Of a stretch of DNA of 64,000 nt, positions 24,965-36,184 are shown piece by piece. The stretch spans positions 1 to 64,000 of the forward strand of contig JANMVV010000158.1 in the NCBI GenBank assembly GCA_031392925.1, given 5' to 3'. Numbering within the stretch: position 1 is the stretch's first letter; each line of letters starts with the position of its first letter. Below the pieces are notes generated by a model. That model searched no databases. It had not been told where the DNA came from and worked only from the letters and a program-made list of their open reading frames with translations. Origin of the DNA: JAGNNV01 sp031392925. Lineage in GTDB: Bacteria; Acidobacteriota; Vicinamibacteria; Fen-336; JAGNNV01. The translations under genes and the position numbers were made by a program.

Positions 24965-26311
24965 CTAGCCTGGGCAGACCGGCGCGAAGCCTTCATGGGT
25001 GGGCGGTGCGCCGAAGCCCAGTTGTCCGAGCTGGTCGAGCGCTGAGGGCGCCGAAAGCAGAGCCCACGCCACCAGGAGAGTCCCAAGCAAGAGCTTTCGC
25101 GATGGGACGTTTCCGGCTCGAGCGTCGAGCTCGAAGAGCGCCGCCGAAAGAATCATGAAGACCGGGACCACGGGCAGGCGATAGCGGGAGAAGCCGTGGG
25201 TCGCAATGTGAAGCAGGAGGTACGCGACCAGGAGGCCGCCCAGGAAGACGGTCTTCCGATTCACGGGCGTGCGGGCCAGGGCCAACATCGCGCCGAGCGC
25301 GATCAGGATCCACGGCACGATGACGATCGCGGCCACGCCGCGGTACACGCCGCACGAGGGATCCGCGTAGGCGCGGCGCCGCAGGTGGATCAGCGCGAGT
25401 GAATCGAGCTCCAGAAGCCTCGGCCCTTCATCGCGGATCTTCTCGAAGAGCCAGCCCGGCTGCCGTTTGAGAATCGCCTTGATTCCCGCCATCCTGGCCC
25501 ACTGGTACTGCTCGACCTTGCCTTCCTTTTCGTAGTACTCGTTGTAGACCTCGCCGCGAGAGATCAAGGCGTTGCCCTGATAGAGATTCAGTCCCCCGCC
25601 CGTCGACACCGGAATGAACGCGCCGAACTGGATCCAGTTTCGCGCGGTCCAGGGAGCGACCACCATAGACGTCGCGGCCATCAGGGTCAGGGCCAGAATC
25701 GGACGCCTTGACGGCTTCGACCACGCGAGCCACATCGCGGCCAGGGGAATGAGGTAGAGGATGGTCTCGCGGGTCAGGACCGCGAGGCCGAAGAGCGCTC
25801 CGGCGACGGCGGCCGTCCGGATCGAAGACCCGTCATCCGCGGCCATCACCCTTTCGATCGCCCACCAGAGGATCGAGAGAAAGAGCGTCTCGCACCAGAA
25901 GTGCGCCGAGTACCAGATCAGTTCGGGATAGAAGGCGGCGAAGCAGGCCGCGGCCACGGCGGCACGCGGACCGAACACCCTGAAGGCCACGCGGGACACC
26001 GCCGGAATGAGCAGGCTGCCGATCAGGGCCTGCGCGACCTTGATCGCGGCCAGGCTCCCGAAGACCGCGTTCATCGCGGCCAGGAAGTATGGGTACAGGG
26101 GCGGATTGAAGATCGGGAAATTGGAAAACGGCGAGAAGTGAGCGGCGGGAATCCGCTTCAAGGCCATGAGCCACATGGTCTCGTCCGCGACCGGCGCGGT
26201 CGCGGGCTCGAGGCCGATGAAGGCGAGGCGCACGACCACACCCACCGCCCAGATGGCGGCGAGTACGGCGGCGCGTGGGGCCGGGGAGGGCGTATCGGAG
26301 GTCTGATTCAC
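24965..26311 (-). CDS. GT39-like (ArnT/PMT family) membrane glycosyltransferase
   Basis: 448 aa with about 11 membrane helices. The first periplasmic loop carries a D-E pair in PVADETMWLMALKRIP, the position of the catalytic acid in GT-C enzymes of the dolichyl-phosphate-mannose and ArnT type, followed by PPLYPYFLAAMNAVFG. Such proteins use polyprenyl-phosphate sugars to glycosylate proteins or lipids outside the membrane. The acceptor cannot be inferred from sequence. Transcription converges on the Cys-rich lipoprotein gene and ends at a shared hairpin. Confidence 0.82.
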   Translation of the reverse strand: MNQTSDTPSPAPRAAVLAAIWAVGVVVRLAFIGLEPATAPVADETMWLMALKRIPAAHFSPFSNFPIFNPPLYPYFLAAMNAVFGSLAAIKVAQALIGSLLIPAVSRVAFRVFGPRAAVAAACFAAFYPELIWYSAHFWCETLFLSILWWAIERVMAADDGSSIRTAAVAGALFGLAVLTRETILYLIPLAAMWLAWSKPSRRPILALTLMAATSMVVAPWTARNWIQFGAFIPVSTGGGLNLYQGNALISRGEVYNEYYEKEGKVEQYQWARMAGIKAILKRQPGWLFEKIRDEGPRLLELDSLALIHLRRRAYADPSCGVYRGVAAIVIVPWILIALGAMLALARTPVNRKTVFLGGLLVAYLLLHIATHGFSRYRLPVVPVFMILSAALFELDARAGNVPSRKLLLGTLLVAWALLSAPSALDQLGQLGFGAPPTHEGFAPVCPG

Positions 26312-26375
26312 AAGTGGAAGGAGCGATTATGCGCGAGCGGCGCGTCCCCTTTGGCGTCCGATCAGGGCGGAACCT

Positions 26376-26381
26376 TAAGAT
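26376..26381 (+). promoter_or_regulatory. -10 element 6 nt from the protease start
   Basis: TAAGAT is 6 nt before the ATG at 26388, with TTGGCG 19 bp further upstream (26351-26356). No ribosome-binding site separates them, so the transcript is probably leaderless. Confidence 0.45.
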
Positions 26382-26387
26382 CGGCGC

Positions 26388-27524
26388 ATGAGACTTGGAC
26401 GCGTCTTCTTTCCGGCCCTGCTCCTGGGCGCGGCCCTTGGAGCCTACTTCGGGAGAGACCTCAAGCAGGTCGTCTCCCGCTCTTCCGTGGCTGAGGCGCA
26501 GACCCGGCCCGAGGCCGGTTCGAAGGAACGCAACCTCGACCCGGACGAGCGGTTGACCATCGCCTTGTTCAAGGAATCCCAGGGCGCGGTGGCCTTCATC
26601 ACCACCACCGAGCAGCAGGTCGACTTCTGGAGCCGCACCGTCTCCGAGCAGGCGACCGGATCCGGCTCCGGCTTCGTGTGGGACGACAAGGGCCACATCG
26701 TCACCAACTACCACGTGGTGCAGCCGGTGGCCGAGGGTTCGCGCGGGGCCGAGATCACGGTCACCCTCCACGACAAGAATCTCGCGGGCACGCTTGTGGG
26801 CGTCGCCCCCGAGCTCGATCTGGCGGTCATCCAGGTCCAGATGCCCAAGAGCGACCTGAAGCCCCTGGCCGTAGGTGGGAGCGCAAACCTCGAGGTGGGA
26901 CAGAAGGTCTTCGCCATCGGAAATCCCTTCGGGCTCGATCACACCCTCACCACCGGCATCGTGAGCGCGCTCGGTCGCACGATCACGAGCGTGCTCAACA
27001 CGCCGATCGAGGACGTGATCCAGACCGACGCCGCGATCAATCCCGGGAATTCCGGCGGGCCGCTGCTCGACAGTTCGGGCCGGCTGATCGGGGTGAACAC
27101 CGCGATCTATTCCCCGTCGGGCGCCAATGCCGGCATCGGCTTCGCCGTCCCGGTGGACACGGTGAGCCGAGTGGTTCCCCAGTTGATCCAGTACGGGAAG
27201 ATGCGGCGTCCGGTGATCGGCGTCAACTTGAACAGCCGTCTCGACGGCCTCGTCGAGAGGCGGTTCGGCGTTCGCGGCGCTGTGATTCTGAGCGTGGAAC
27301 CGGGCTCGGCGGCCGCGCGCGCCGGCCTCCAGGGCGCCGACATCGAAAAAAGCAGTATCAGAGTGGGCGACGTGATCACCGAGATCGACGGCAAGCCGGT
27401 CGCCAGTCAGGCCGACCTCTCCGGCCGGCTCTCCTACATCGACCCGGGCGCCACCGTGAACGTCAAGGTCTGGCGCGACGGCAAGGTCCGCACGGTCAAG
27501 CTGACGCTCGGCGGGAGCCGCTAA
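26388..27524 (+). CDS. HtrA/DegP-like periplasmic serine protease with one PDZ domain
   Basis: 378 aa. An N-terminal hydrophobic anchor (about residues 7-20) places it in the periplasm. The trypsin-like domain has the triad H109 (VTNYHVV), D144 (ELDLAVIQV) and S222 (PGNSGGPLL), plus the IGNPFGLDHTLTTGIVSALGR block. A single C-terminal PDZ domain (about 280-378) follows, with PGSAAARAGLQG. This is the DegS/HhoB-like arrangement, used in envelope stress or protein quality control. Monocistronic by context: convergent with the next gene and preceded by its own promoter. Confidence 0.93.
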   Translation: MRLGRVFFPALLLGAALGAYFGRDLKQVVSRSSVAEAQTRPEAGSKERNLDPDERLTIALFKESQGAVAFITTTEQQVDFWSRTVSEQATGSGSGFVWDDKGHIVTNYHVVQPVAEGSRGAEITVTLHDKNLAGTLVGVAPELDLAVIQVQMPKSDLKPLAVGGSANLEVGQKVFAIGNPFGLDHTLTTGIVSALGRTITSVLNTPIEDVIQTDAAINPGNSGGPLLDSSGRLIGVNTAIYSPSGANAGIGFAVPVDTVSRVVPQLIQYGKMRRPVIGVNLNSRLDGLVERRFGVRGAVILSVEPGSAAARAGLQGADIEKSSIRVGDVITEIDGKPVASQADLSGRLSYIDPGATVNVKVWRDGKVRTVKLTLGGSR

Positions 27525-27540
27525 CCAAAGCCCTCGGGCG

Positions 27541-29481
27541 CTAAGGCCGGGGGTAGGGACGCGGGCTGACGTGAAGAGCCAGGCGAATCAGCGCGTGCTC
27601 GGTCTGGCTCGAGTCGGGGCTCTGGGTCACGGTCACGCCTCGAGACTCCACGCGCACGCTGTAGACGAACGAGTCGTAGTACATGACGTGCGGCCCTGGG
27701 ACGACCCGGAGTCTGACCAATCCCAGGCCGGCCACCAGCGCGCGCTCCGCAGCGGCCCCGGCCTCGATCTCGATGTCGTCGCCCGTGCGCATCCCGACGA
27801 GGGTGACGTCGATATAGTCCACCGGCTCGTTCGCGCGGAGCAGGACTTCGGTCTTCCCGCCCCGCTTCACCCGGAAGCCCTCCGCCGGCTCGCCGTCCTT
27901 CAGAAACATGCCCGGGATGGTCTCGCGCCCGAACGTGCCGTCGTCCGGGAAATAGAGCCAATAGCCGGCGCGCGAGCCCGGGCGATGGAGCGGCGGATCG
28001 CCTTCCACATCGTCGTAGGGCTGCTTCTTGCGCCACGGGTCGGTGCAGAACGAGAGGTCGTTCAGCATGGCGCGCTCGGCCCGGAGGTAGGTGAGCGGGC
28101 CGCCGGGAGTGCTCGCGAGGCGCGAGGGCCGCAGTGAATGCTCGACGGGCTGAAGCCAGGCCGGGACAAGGAACAAGGCACTCACGGCGACGCCGAGGAC
28201 GGTCACCAGGAACTCGCGCCCTTTGGGAACGAAGAACATGGCGAGGGGGAGGACGGCGGTGAAGTAGCGGTTGCCCACCGTTCCCCCGCCGCCGTACCAG
28301 TTCGAAGGACCAGGAATAATGCGAATGCTCACGAAATAGAAGAGGAGAAGGCCGGCAATCGCGAACCATCCCTCCTTCTCCCGAGGACCGAGCAGAAGGA
28401 AGAAAGCCAGGGCGAGAAACGCGGGTGCGAAGTAGGGCAGCATCCCCCCATAACGGCCCACCCAGAAGTCGACGAGATTGGCCAGGAACATCTCCTGCAG
28501 TTCTACCGGCGACTGCGCGATTCCCGCCCCGCGCGTTTGCGCCTCGCCTTCTCGGAGCGGCCCGAGCTTCATGGTGGTCATCCACTCGCCGCTGTTTCCG
28601 AAGGTCACGTCCTTCAGTTCCGCGCGCTCGAAGGGGAACTCCGACCCGAACGTCTTTCGTTCGCCCCCCTGGTAGTTCCACTCCCCCGTGACCAGGGTAT
28701 TCACGCCGAAGAGGAGCGCCGCGCAGCCGATCATCACCGCGCCGCGACGCGCCGTCTCCCTCACTTGCCTCACCGCGGGCAGGCCCGCCTCGAAGAGGGG
28801 CGCCAGGCCAAGCGGCGCCGCCATCAGCAGGTGCGTGGGCTTGGTGTATCCGGCGATGCCGAAGAGAACCGCGGACAGCATCGGGCGATTCCCTCGCCAG
28901 GCGGAGAGGGCGAGGGCGACGAGGGCAAGGTTCATCAGCTCCGGCTGGATCCAGAAGATGTAGATGGGGACGATGGTGGCGAGGACCAGGGTGGCCGAGG
29001 CGAACATCGCGACCATGTCGGAGGCGCGCCGCCGTAGTTCCATGAAGACACAGAGCCAGGCCACCATGAGGCACACAGCATTGAAGATCAGAAAGCCGCG
29101 GCTCCCGAAGAGGGCGACGAAGGGCGACGCCGCGACCGGGTAGGTCATGGCCTTGCCGAAGTAGAGCCGCTTATCGTCCTTCGACCCTCGCTTGAGCCAC
29201 GGAGCCGACGGGTGGAGCTTGAAACCACCCGATGCCCGTTTCAAGAAGATGCCGCTCGGGCCTTCCGGATACTCACGTTTGATCCGGGCCAGGTCCGTCG
29301 CGGTGTACTCGAGGTCGAAGTCCCCGACCAGGCTCCAGGCCATGGAGTAGTAAGTAGCGCCGTCCGAGAAGAAGCGCCCTTCAGAGAGCTTCGCGGGATC
29401 GCTCTTGAAGCAAAGGCCGAGCAGTACGAGCGCGGCCAGGGACATAAGAGCCCTGGGAAGCCAGCGCACGAACGCGTTCAT
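27541..29481 (-). CDS. Large polytopic membrane protein, glycosyltransferase-like
   Basis: 646 aa from ATG 29481 (a GTG at 29499 is possible). About 10-11 helices occupy the first 460 residues, and the C-terminal about 180 residues form a soluble beta-rich domain. The first loop has SDGATYYSMAWSLVGDFDLEYT, with acidic residues in the position of GT-C catalytic loops, and GKAMTYPVAASPF after it. It looks like a GT-C family membrane transferase or related uncharacterised protein. It lies 25 bp after the MATE gene in the same direction. Substrate unknown. Confidence 0.68.
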   Translation of the reverse strand: MNAFVRWLPRALMSLAALVLLGLCFKSDPAKLSEGRFFSDGATYYSMAWSLVGDFDLEYTATDLARIKREYPEGPSGIFLKRASGGFKLHPSAPWLKRGSKDDKRLYFGKAMTYPVAASPFVALFGSRGFLIFNAVCLMVAWLCVFMELRRRASDMVAMFASATLVLATIVPIYIFWIQPELMNLALVALALSAWRGNRPMLSAVLFGIAGYTKPTHLLMAAPLGLAPLFEAGLPAVRQVRETARRGAVMIGCAALLFGVNTLVTGEWNYQGGERKTFGSEFPFERAELKDVTFGNSGEWMTTMKLGPLREGEAQTRGAGIAQSPVELQEMFLANLVDFWVGRYGGMLPYFAPAFLALAFFLLLGPREKEGWFAIAGLLLFYFVSIRIIPGPSNWYGGGGTVGNRYFTAVLPLAMFFVPKGREFLVTVLGVAVSALFLVPAWLQPVEHSLRPSRLASTPGGPLTYLRAERAMLNDLSFCTDPWRKKQPYDDVEGDPPLHRPGSRAGYWLYFPDDGTFGRETIPGMFLKDGEPAEGFRVKRGGKTEVLLRANEPVDYIDVTLVGMRTGDDIEIEAGAAAERALVAGLGLVRLRVVPGPHVMYYDSFVYSVRVESRGVTVTQSPDSSQTEHALIRLALHVSPRPYPRP

Positions 29482-29506
29482 GCGGCGCCTCGGGTGCACC
29501 CGACCG

Positions 29507-30913
29507 TCACTCGACGGAATCGAGCGGAGGCAGCAGATCTGATTCGATGACCCGGAGACTTTGCCACGCGCCCTTACGATAGCGGACGAACATAACCACG
29601 CCGAGGACGACCACGTACAGGGTCGCGAAGACCCAGGCGACGTAGACGCCCTGGCCTCCGTGGACGCAGAACCACCAGGTCGGAACCAGCATCACCACCC
29701 ACGAAATCACCACGGTCGCGGTCATGGGAAAGCGCGTGTCTCCCGCTCCCTTAAGGCCTCCCGCGCACACGACGTTCACCATGTCGAAGATCGAGTAGAA
29801 GGCCACGAAACGGAGGAGGACGGTGGCGATGCGGCTGATCTCGACGAAGGTCGCGGGATCGGCCCCCGCGGCGTAGGGCGCAAGCAGCAATCCGGGCACG
29901 AGCACATACGCGGCGCTGCACACGATCATGTACACCTGGGAAATCACGAGCCCCGACTTGATGGCGCGATCGGCGAGCGCGGGCCGATGCATCCCGAGGT
30001 AGCGCGCCACCAGGGTCGAGACGCCGTAGCCGAGGCCCACCGCGGGCAGGAAGACGATGGTGTTCAGGTTGAAGGCGATGGAGGTGGCGGCGAGCGGGGC
30101 CACCCCGATATTCCCGATGACGAACATGAACAGGGTGAAAGCAAGGATCTCGAGCGACGGCTGCAGGCCCGAGGGTACGCCAAGCTTGAGCAGACGCATG
30201 AAGATCCGCGGCTGGAATCGGAAGTCCAGGAAGCCATGGGCCACTCGCTCCGGCGCGTTCATGATCAGGGCGAGATACACGAGCGCGCTCATGGCCTGGC
30301 TCAGGATCGTGGAATAAGCGGCCCCGACCGTGCCCAGGGCGGGGAACCCCAGCTTGCCGAAGATGAGGACCCAGTCGAGGAGCATGTTCAGGATCGTCGC
30401 GAAAATGGTGACGCCGAGGACGACCTTGGTTCGCCCGCGCCCGGCGAAGTAGGTGGAGAAGGCGACCATCACCACGACCGGGAAAGTGCCGCGCAGCATG
30501 ATGCGCGCATAGGCGATCTCATGCACCCGCATCGACTGCGCGTGGCCCACGGCATCGAACAGAGGGGTTACGAAGTACGAAAGGAGCCAGCCGCACACTC
30601 CGGCGAAGGCGGCGAAGTAGGCGGCCTGGTACACCACCGCCCCGATGCGATCCTCGCGCTTCGCCCCAACGTACTGCGAAACGAAGGGCGTCGCGTATTC
30701 CGCGGTGCCATTGAAGAGCCCGGTAAGCACGTAGATGGCGAAGCCGCCGGTGGTGACGCCGGCCACCGCCTCCGCCGACCACCAGGTGAGGAAGATGCGG
30801 TTCACGAAGTGCTGGATGGTCACCGACATCATCGACAGGATGAGCGGCAAACCGAGGGCGAGGACCTCCCGCCCGCCCGCATCCCCCTCCCACAACCGGC
30901 CCAGTCGCTTCAT
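29507..30913 (-). CDS. MATE family multidrug/cation efflux transporter
   Basis: 468 aa with 12 membrane helices in two bundles, family features REVLALGLPLILSMMS at the start, GGLKGAGDTRFP in the second half and an N-terminal NRIFLTWWSAEAVAG. MATE proteins export cationic compounds, or lipid-linked and metabolite cargoes in some branches, using H+ or Na+. The following glycosyltransferase-like gene is only a few bases away, so a role in envelope polymer export is possible. Confidence 0.9.
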   Translation of the reverse strand: MKRLGRLWEGDAGGREVLALGLPLILSMMSVTIQHFVNRIFLTWWSAEAVAGVTTGGFAIYVLTGLFNGTAEYATPFVSQYVGAKREDRIGAVVYQAAYFAAFAGVCGWLLSYFVTPLFDAVGHAQSMRVHEIAYARIMLRGTFPVVVMVAFSTYFAGRGRTKVVLGVTIFATILNMLLDWVLIFGKLGFPALGTVGAAYSTILSQAMSALVYLALIMNAPERVAHGFLDFRFQPRIFMRLLKLGVPSGLQPSLEILAFTLFMFVIGNIGVAPLAATSIAFNLNTIVFLPAVGLGYGVSTLVARYLGMHRPALADRAIKSGLVISQVYMIVCSAAYVLVPGLLLAPYAAGADPATFVEISRIATVLLRFVAFYSIFDMVNVVCAGGLKGAGDTRFPMTATVVISWVVMLVPTWWFCVHGGQGVYVAWVFATLYVVVLGVVMFVRYRKGAWQSLRVIESDLLPPLDSVE

Positions 30914-30984
30914 GAGCCGCCCATCTTGCCAGATGCCGCGATCCGGCTAGAGTTCGTATCGCCCTCTTTCCTCCCGCGACCCTC

Positions 30985-31707
30985 ATGCACATCCGCGAAG
31001 CCACGTCCCACCAGGACCTCGATGAAGTGACGAGGATTCAAGCCGAGGTGTGGAACGTCGCGGACATCGACATCGCGGGCCGGATCCAGCTCCGGGCCAG
31101 CCAGCACGCGGGCGGCTCTGTCCTGATTGCGGAGGAGGACGACGGCGCGATCGCCGGCTTCGCGTATGCATTCCCCGCCTTCGAGCATGGCGAGGCCTTC
31201 TGGCACTCCGACATGCTCGCAGTGCGACCGCGGTTTCGGGGGGGCGGGGTCGGCCAGGCCCTCAAGTGGGCGCAACGCGAGGAGGCCCTGCGAAAGGGAA
31301 TTGCGCGGATCACCTGGACCTTCGACCCCATGCAGGCTGGAAACGCTCACCTCAATCTCGAGCTGCTCGGCGCCACCGCGCGTGAGTACCTGAGCAACTT
31401 TTACGGTGTTACCTCATCGGATCTTCACCATGGACTCCCCACCGACCGGTTGCTTGCGTCGTGGGATCTGGCATCACCGCGCGTGCGGGCGCTCGCCCGC
31501 GGCGAGAGACCGGTCCCCGCCAGAGCCGACGCCACCGTGGCGGTCCCGCCGGTCTGGAACGAACTGGTGAAACGCGACCCTCAGCGAGCCCGCGATGAAC
31601 AGCGCCGCGTCGAAGGTGAACTGGGGGCCGCGCTCTCCCGGAGCCTCGTCATCACCGGCTTCGACAAGGCGAGCACGTCGTACGTTCTCAGCCAGGAACG
31701 CCCATAG
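30985..31707 (+). CDS. GNAT-superfamily protein (COG3375-like)
   Basis: 240 aa. The acetyl-CoA-binding region is in the middle: DMLAVRPRFRGGGVGQALKWAQ, matching the R/Q-x-x-G-x-G/A of GNAT enzymes. The C-terminal part (HHGLPTDRLLASWDL) is characteristic of the predicted acetyltransferase group COG3375, whose substrates are unknown. Divergent from the MATE gene and 41 bp upstream of the M18 peptidase gene. Confidence 0.82.
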   Translation: MHIREATSHQDLDEVTRIQAEVWNVADIDIAGRIQLRASQHAGGSVLIAEEDDGAIAGFAYAFPAFEHGEAFWHSDMLAVRPRFRGGGVGQALKWAQREEALRKGIARITWTFDPMQAGNAHLNLELLGATAREYLSNFYGVTSSDLHHGLPTDRLLASWDLASPRVRALARGERPVPARADATVAVPPVWNELVKRDPQRARDEQRRVEGELGAALSRSLVITGFDKASTSYVLSQERP

Positions 31708-31748
31708 ACTCACTCCGCACATCCACCTCTTCTTCACTCGGAGACTTC

Positions 31749-33200
31749 ATGCGATCGATCCTGCCCTTCACCTTCCTTGCCACCTTCACGCTCGCCATTC
31801 CGGCCGGCGCTCAGGATGCGAAACCGGCAGCGCCGCTCTCCCCGCTCAAGACGGTCTGGGAGGGCAAAAAAAGCGGATGGGAACTCGCTACCGCCGACCA
31901 GCGCAAGGAGATCTTCGCGTTCAATGACGGCTTCAAGACATTCCTGAAGGTCGCGCGCAGCGCCTACTTCTCCACGAAAGAGATGACGCGGCAGGCGAAG
32001 GCCGCGGGCTTTGTGGAGTTCACCTCGCCCGCGCAGGTCAAGCCCGGGGCGAAGCTCTTCGTCAACAGCCGCGACCGCGGTCTCATGATCGTGGTGGTCG
32101 GCTCCGAACCCATGGCCTCGGGCCTCCGCGTGGTGGCGACCCACCACGACTCCTCGCACCTCGACTTGAAGGCGCGACCCATCTACGTGGCCGGCGCCGT
32201 CGCCATGTTCAACACCGTCGAATATGGCGGCATCAAGCACTATCAGTACGCGAATGAGCCCATGGCCCTGATCGGCCGCATCGACACCACGGACGGGAAG
32301 ACCGTCGACGTCTCCATCGGCATCGACGACTCCGACCCGGTCTTCGTGATCCCCGACAACGCCCCCCACTCCGACTTGCCTCTGCGCACGCGCACGTACC
32401 AGAACGTCCTCGAGTCGGAGGAACTCGACCCCGTCGCGGCCAGCATCCCGACCGACGGGTCGCTGGTGGCCACGGTCATGAAGGAGATGACCGCGCGCTA
32501 CGGGATCAAGGAAGAAGACTTCGTCTCGGGCGAACTGCACCTCGTTCCCGCGCGCACGCCGGCCGATGTGGGTATCGATCGCGGGCTCACCGGCGGCTAC
32601 GGCCAGGACGACCGTCTCTCGTCCTACTGCGCCGCGCGCGCGGCCATGGACGTCAAGGGCACGCCGAAGAGGACGGTGGTCGCATACCTCACCAATCACG
32701 AGGAAGCGGGCTCGGTGAACAACACGGGCGCGCGGTCGGAGTTCTTCAACGGCGCGGTGGGTCGGTTGATCGCGGCGCAAAAGGGCAAGGACTACACCGA
32801 CCTGGACCTGCGGGCGACCCTTCGCGCCTCCGACGTCATTTCCGCCGACACCAACGACGGCATCAACCCGCTCTTCGGCTCCACCAGCGAGCCCACCAAC
32901 GCGGCGAAGATGGGCTACGGCCCGGCGATCAAGCGATATGGCCGCGGCTTCGACGGCAACTCCGAATTCATCGCGCGCGTCCGAGGCATCCTCGATCGCG
33001 CGTCCATCCCCTGGCAGACCCAGACTCCCAAGGTTGGCGTGGGCGGCGGGGGCACCATCGGCCAGTTCTTCTCGGACTGGGACATGGAGGTGATCGACAT
33101 GGGCGTGCCGCTTCTCTCCATGCACTCGACGTTCGAGATTTCCTCGAAGGTCGACACCTGGAACTTCTACCGCTTCATGTCGGCGTTCTTCGCCCAGTAG
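31749..33200 (+). CDS. Exported M18-family aminopeptidase
   Basis: 483 aa. A Sec signal peptide (cleavage near PAGAQDA, residue about 21) is unusual for M18, which is normally cytoplasmic. The dinuclear metal ligands are visible: H132 and D134 in THHDSSHLDL, the aspartate in GYGQDDRLSSYC, the Glu pair in NHEEAGS, the Asp in ISADTND and a C-terminal His in MHSTFEISS. M18 enzymes remove acidic N-terminal residues from peptides. The next gene, also exported and also a metallopeptidase, follows in 49 bp, so the pair may digest external peptides. Confidence 0.87.
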   Translation: MRSILPFTFLATFTLAIPAGAQDAKPAAPLSPLKTVWEGKKSGWELATADQRKEIFAFNDGFKTFLKVARSAYFSTKEMTRQAKAAGFVEFTSPAQVKPGAKLFVNSRDRGLMIVVVGSEPMASGLRVVATHHDSSHLDLKARPIYVAGAVAMFNTVEYGGIKHYQYANEPMALIGRIDTTDGKTVDVSIGIDDSDPVFVIPDNAPHSDLPLRTRTYQNVLESEELDPVAASIPTDGSLVATVMKEMTARYGIKEEDFVSGELHLVPARTPADVGIDRGLTGGYGQDDRLSSYCAARAAMDVKGTPKRTVVAYLTNHEEAGSVNNTGARSEFFNGAVGRLIAAQKGKDYTDLDLRATLRASDVISADTNDGINPLFGSTSEPTNAAKMGYGPAIKRYGRGFDGNSEFIARVRGILDRASIPWQTQTPKVGVGGGGTIGQFFSDWDMEVIDMGVPLLSMHSTFEISSKVDTWNFYRFMSAFFAQ

Positions 33201-33249
33201 CGATTCCGCCGGCCCACCCCCTCACCCGATTTCCCAAGGAGACTTGACC

Positions 33250-34539
33250 ATGAGCCATCGTTCCCACAATCGCCGCGACTTCTTCAGGAACTCCGGAACC
33301 GCGGCCCTGGGCGCGGCCCTCGCCGGCGGCGCGTCCTCCGTTCGCGCGGAGGCCGCCGATCCGGCCCTGCCGGCGCCCATCGCGGAACTCAAGGCTATGA
33401 CCGCGGGAGTCGCTCCCATCTCCCTGGACGAGCGCAAGGTCCGGATCGCCCAGGCCCAGGCGCTTCTCGCCGAGAACGGGATGCAGGCGCTCATCATGGC
33501 CTCGGGCACCTCGCTCGACTACTTCACCGGCGCACACTGGGGAATCTCCGAGCGCTTCTTCGGCTGCATCATCACGAAGGACGGCGACCCCGCGTGGGTG
33601 ACGCCCGCGTTCGAGAAAGCGCGCGCCCTCGAGCAGGTGAAGATCGGGAAGGACGTCCGCGCCTGGGAGGAGCACGAATCGCCGTCGGCCCTGGTCGCTT
33701 CGATCCTGAAGGATCGCGGGGTCACCACCGGGAAGATCGGCATCGAGGAGATGATGCCGTTCACCTTCGCCGACGCCATCGCGAAGGCGGCGCCCGCCGC
33801 GCAGATCGTGAATGGGACGCCGATCAGCGCGGGCTGTCGCGTGATCAAGGACGCGCATGAACGCGCCCTCATGCGGCGCGCCAACGAGATCACGGTGGCC
33901 GCGCATCGGGCGGTGTTTGCATCGCTCAAGGAAGGCATGACCCAGGGTCAGGTCGGCGATCTCTCCGAGGCCGCGTTCCAGAAGCTTGGCATGGCCGGCG
34001 GCTCGCTGGTTCTGTTCGGCAAGGATGCCGCCTTCCCCCACGGCACCACCAACCCCCAGCCCCTCAAGGCCGGCGACGCGGTCCTTCTCGACGGCGGCGG
34101 CCGTCTCCACGGGTACGCGTCGGACATCACTCGCACCGGCATCTTCGGCGCGAAGCCGACGGACCGTCAGCGCCTGATCTGGGACACCGTGCGCAAGGCG
34201 CAGGATGCGGCCTTCCGCGCGGCCAAGCCGGGCGTCGAGTGCCGGGCGGTGGACGCGGCCGCGCGCAAGGTCGTTACCGACGCGGGCTTTGGCAAGGACT
34301 ACGAGATGTTCGGCCACCGCGTCGGCCACGGCATCGGCATGGACGGCCACGAGTGGACGTACTTCGTCCGCGGCAACACCACCAAGCTGCGCCCCGGCAT
34401 GTGCTTCTCCGACGAGCCCGGCATCTACATCTATGGCGAGATCGGCATCCGCCACGAGGACTGCATCTTCATCACCGAGACCGGCGCCGAGAACTTCACC
34501 AAGTGGACGGGAACGCCGGAGGACCCGTCGATCGTCTAG
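33250..34539 (+). CDS. M24-family Xaa-Pro peptidase, Tat-exported
   Basis: 429 aa from ATG 33250, with AAGGAG 8 nt upstream; the TTG at 33244 is less likely. The N-terminus has the twin-arginine signal HNRRDFFRN followed by a hydrophobic stretch and SSVRAEA. Creatinase-like N-domain, then the pita-bread metal domain: LLDGGGRLHGYASDITRTG with two Asp ligands, GHRVGHGIGMDGHE with His, and glutamates in SDEPGIY and IRHEDC. Proline-specific aminopeptidase or dipeptidase activity is expected. Export through Tat would fit folding with bound metal in the cytoplasm. Confidence 0.9.
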   Translation: MSHRSHNRRDFFRNSGTAALGAALAGGASSVRAEAADPALPAPIAELKAMTAGVAPISLDERKVRIAQAQALLAENGMQALIMASGTSLDYFTGAHWGISERFFGCIITKDGDPAWVTPAFEKARALEQVKIGKDVRAWEEHESPSALVASILKDRGVTTGKIGIEEMMPFTFADAIAKAAPAAQIVNGTPISAGCRVIKDAHERALMRRANEITVAAHRAVFASLKEGMTQGQVGDLSEAAFQKLGMAGGSLVLFGKDAAFPHGTTNPQPLKAGDAVLLDGGGRLHGYASDITRTGIFGAKPTDRQRLIWDTVRKAQDAAFRAAKPGVECRAVDAAARKVVTDAGFGKDYEMFGHRVGHGIGMDGHEWTYFVRGNTTKLRPGMCFSDEPGIYIYGEIGIRHEDCIFITETGAENFTKWTGTPEDPSIV

Positions 34540-34554
34540 CGTCCCGCCGCCACG

Positions 34555-34604
34555 CGCTCGCGATCGCAATCGCGCACGCTGAGGAAAGTATCGTCTCGCG
34601 AGCG
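34555..34604. terminator. Inverted repeat between convergent peptidase and purH genes
   Basis: Perfect 9-bp arms CGCTCGCGA (34555-34563) and TCGCGAGCG (34596-34604) separated by 32 nt that themselves contain GCGAT/ATCGC. No T-run, so a weak or Rho-aided termination site is the best reading. Confidence 0.4.
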
Positions 34605-34605
34605 G

Positions 34606-36180
<1,575 letters not shown>

Positions 36181-36184
36181 AGGA

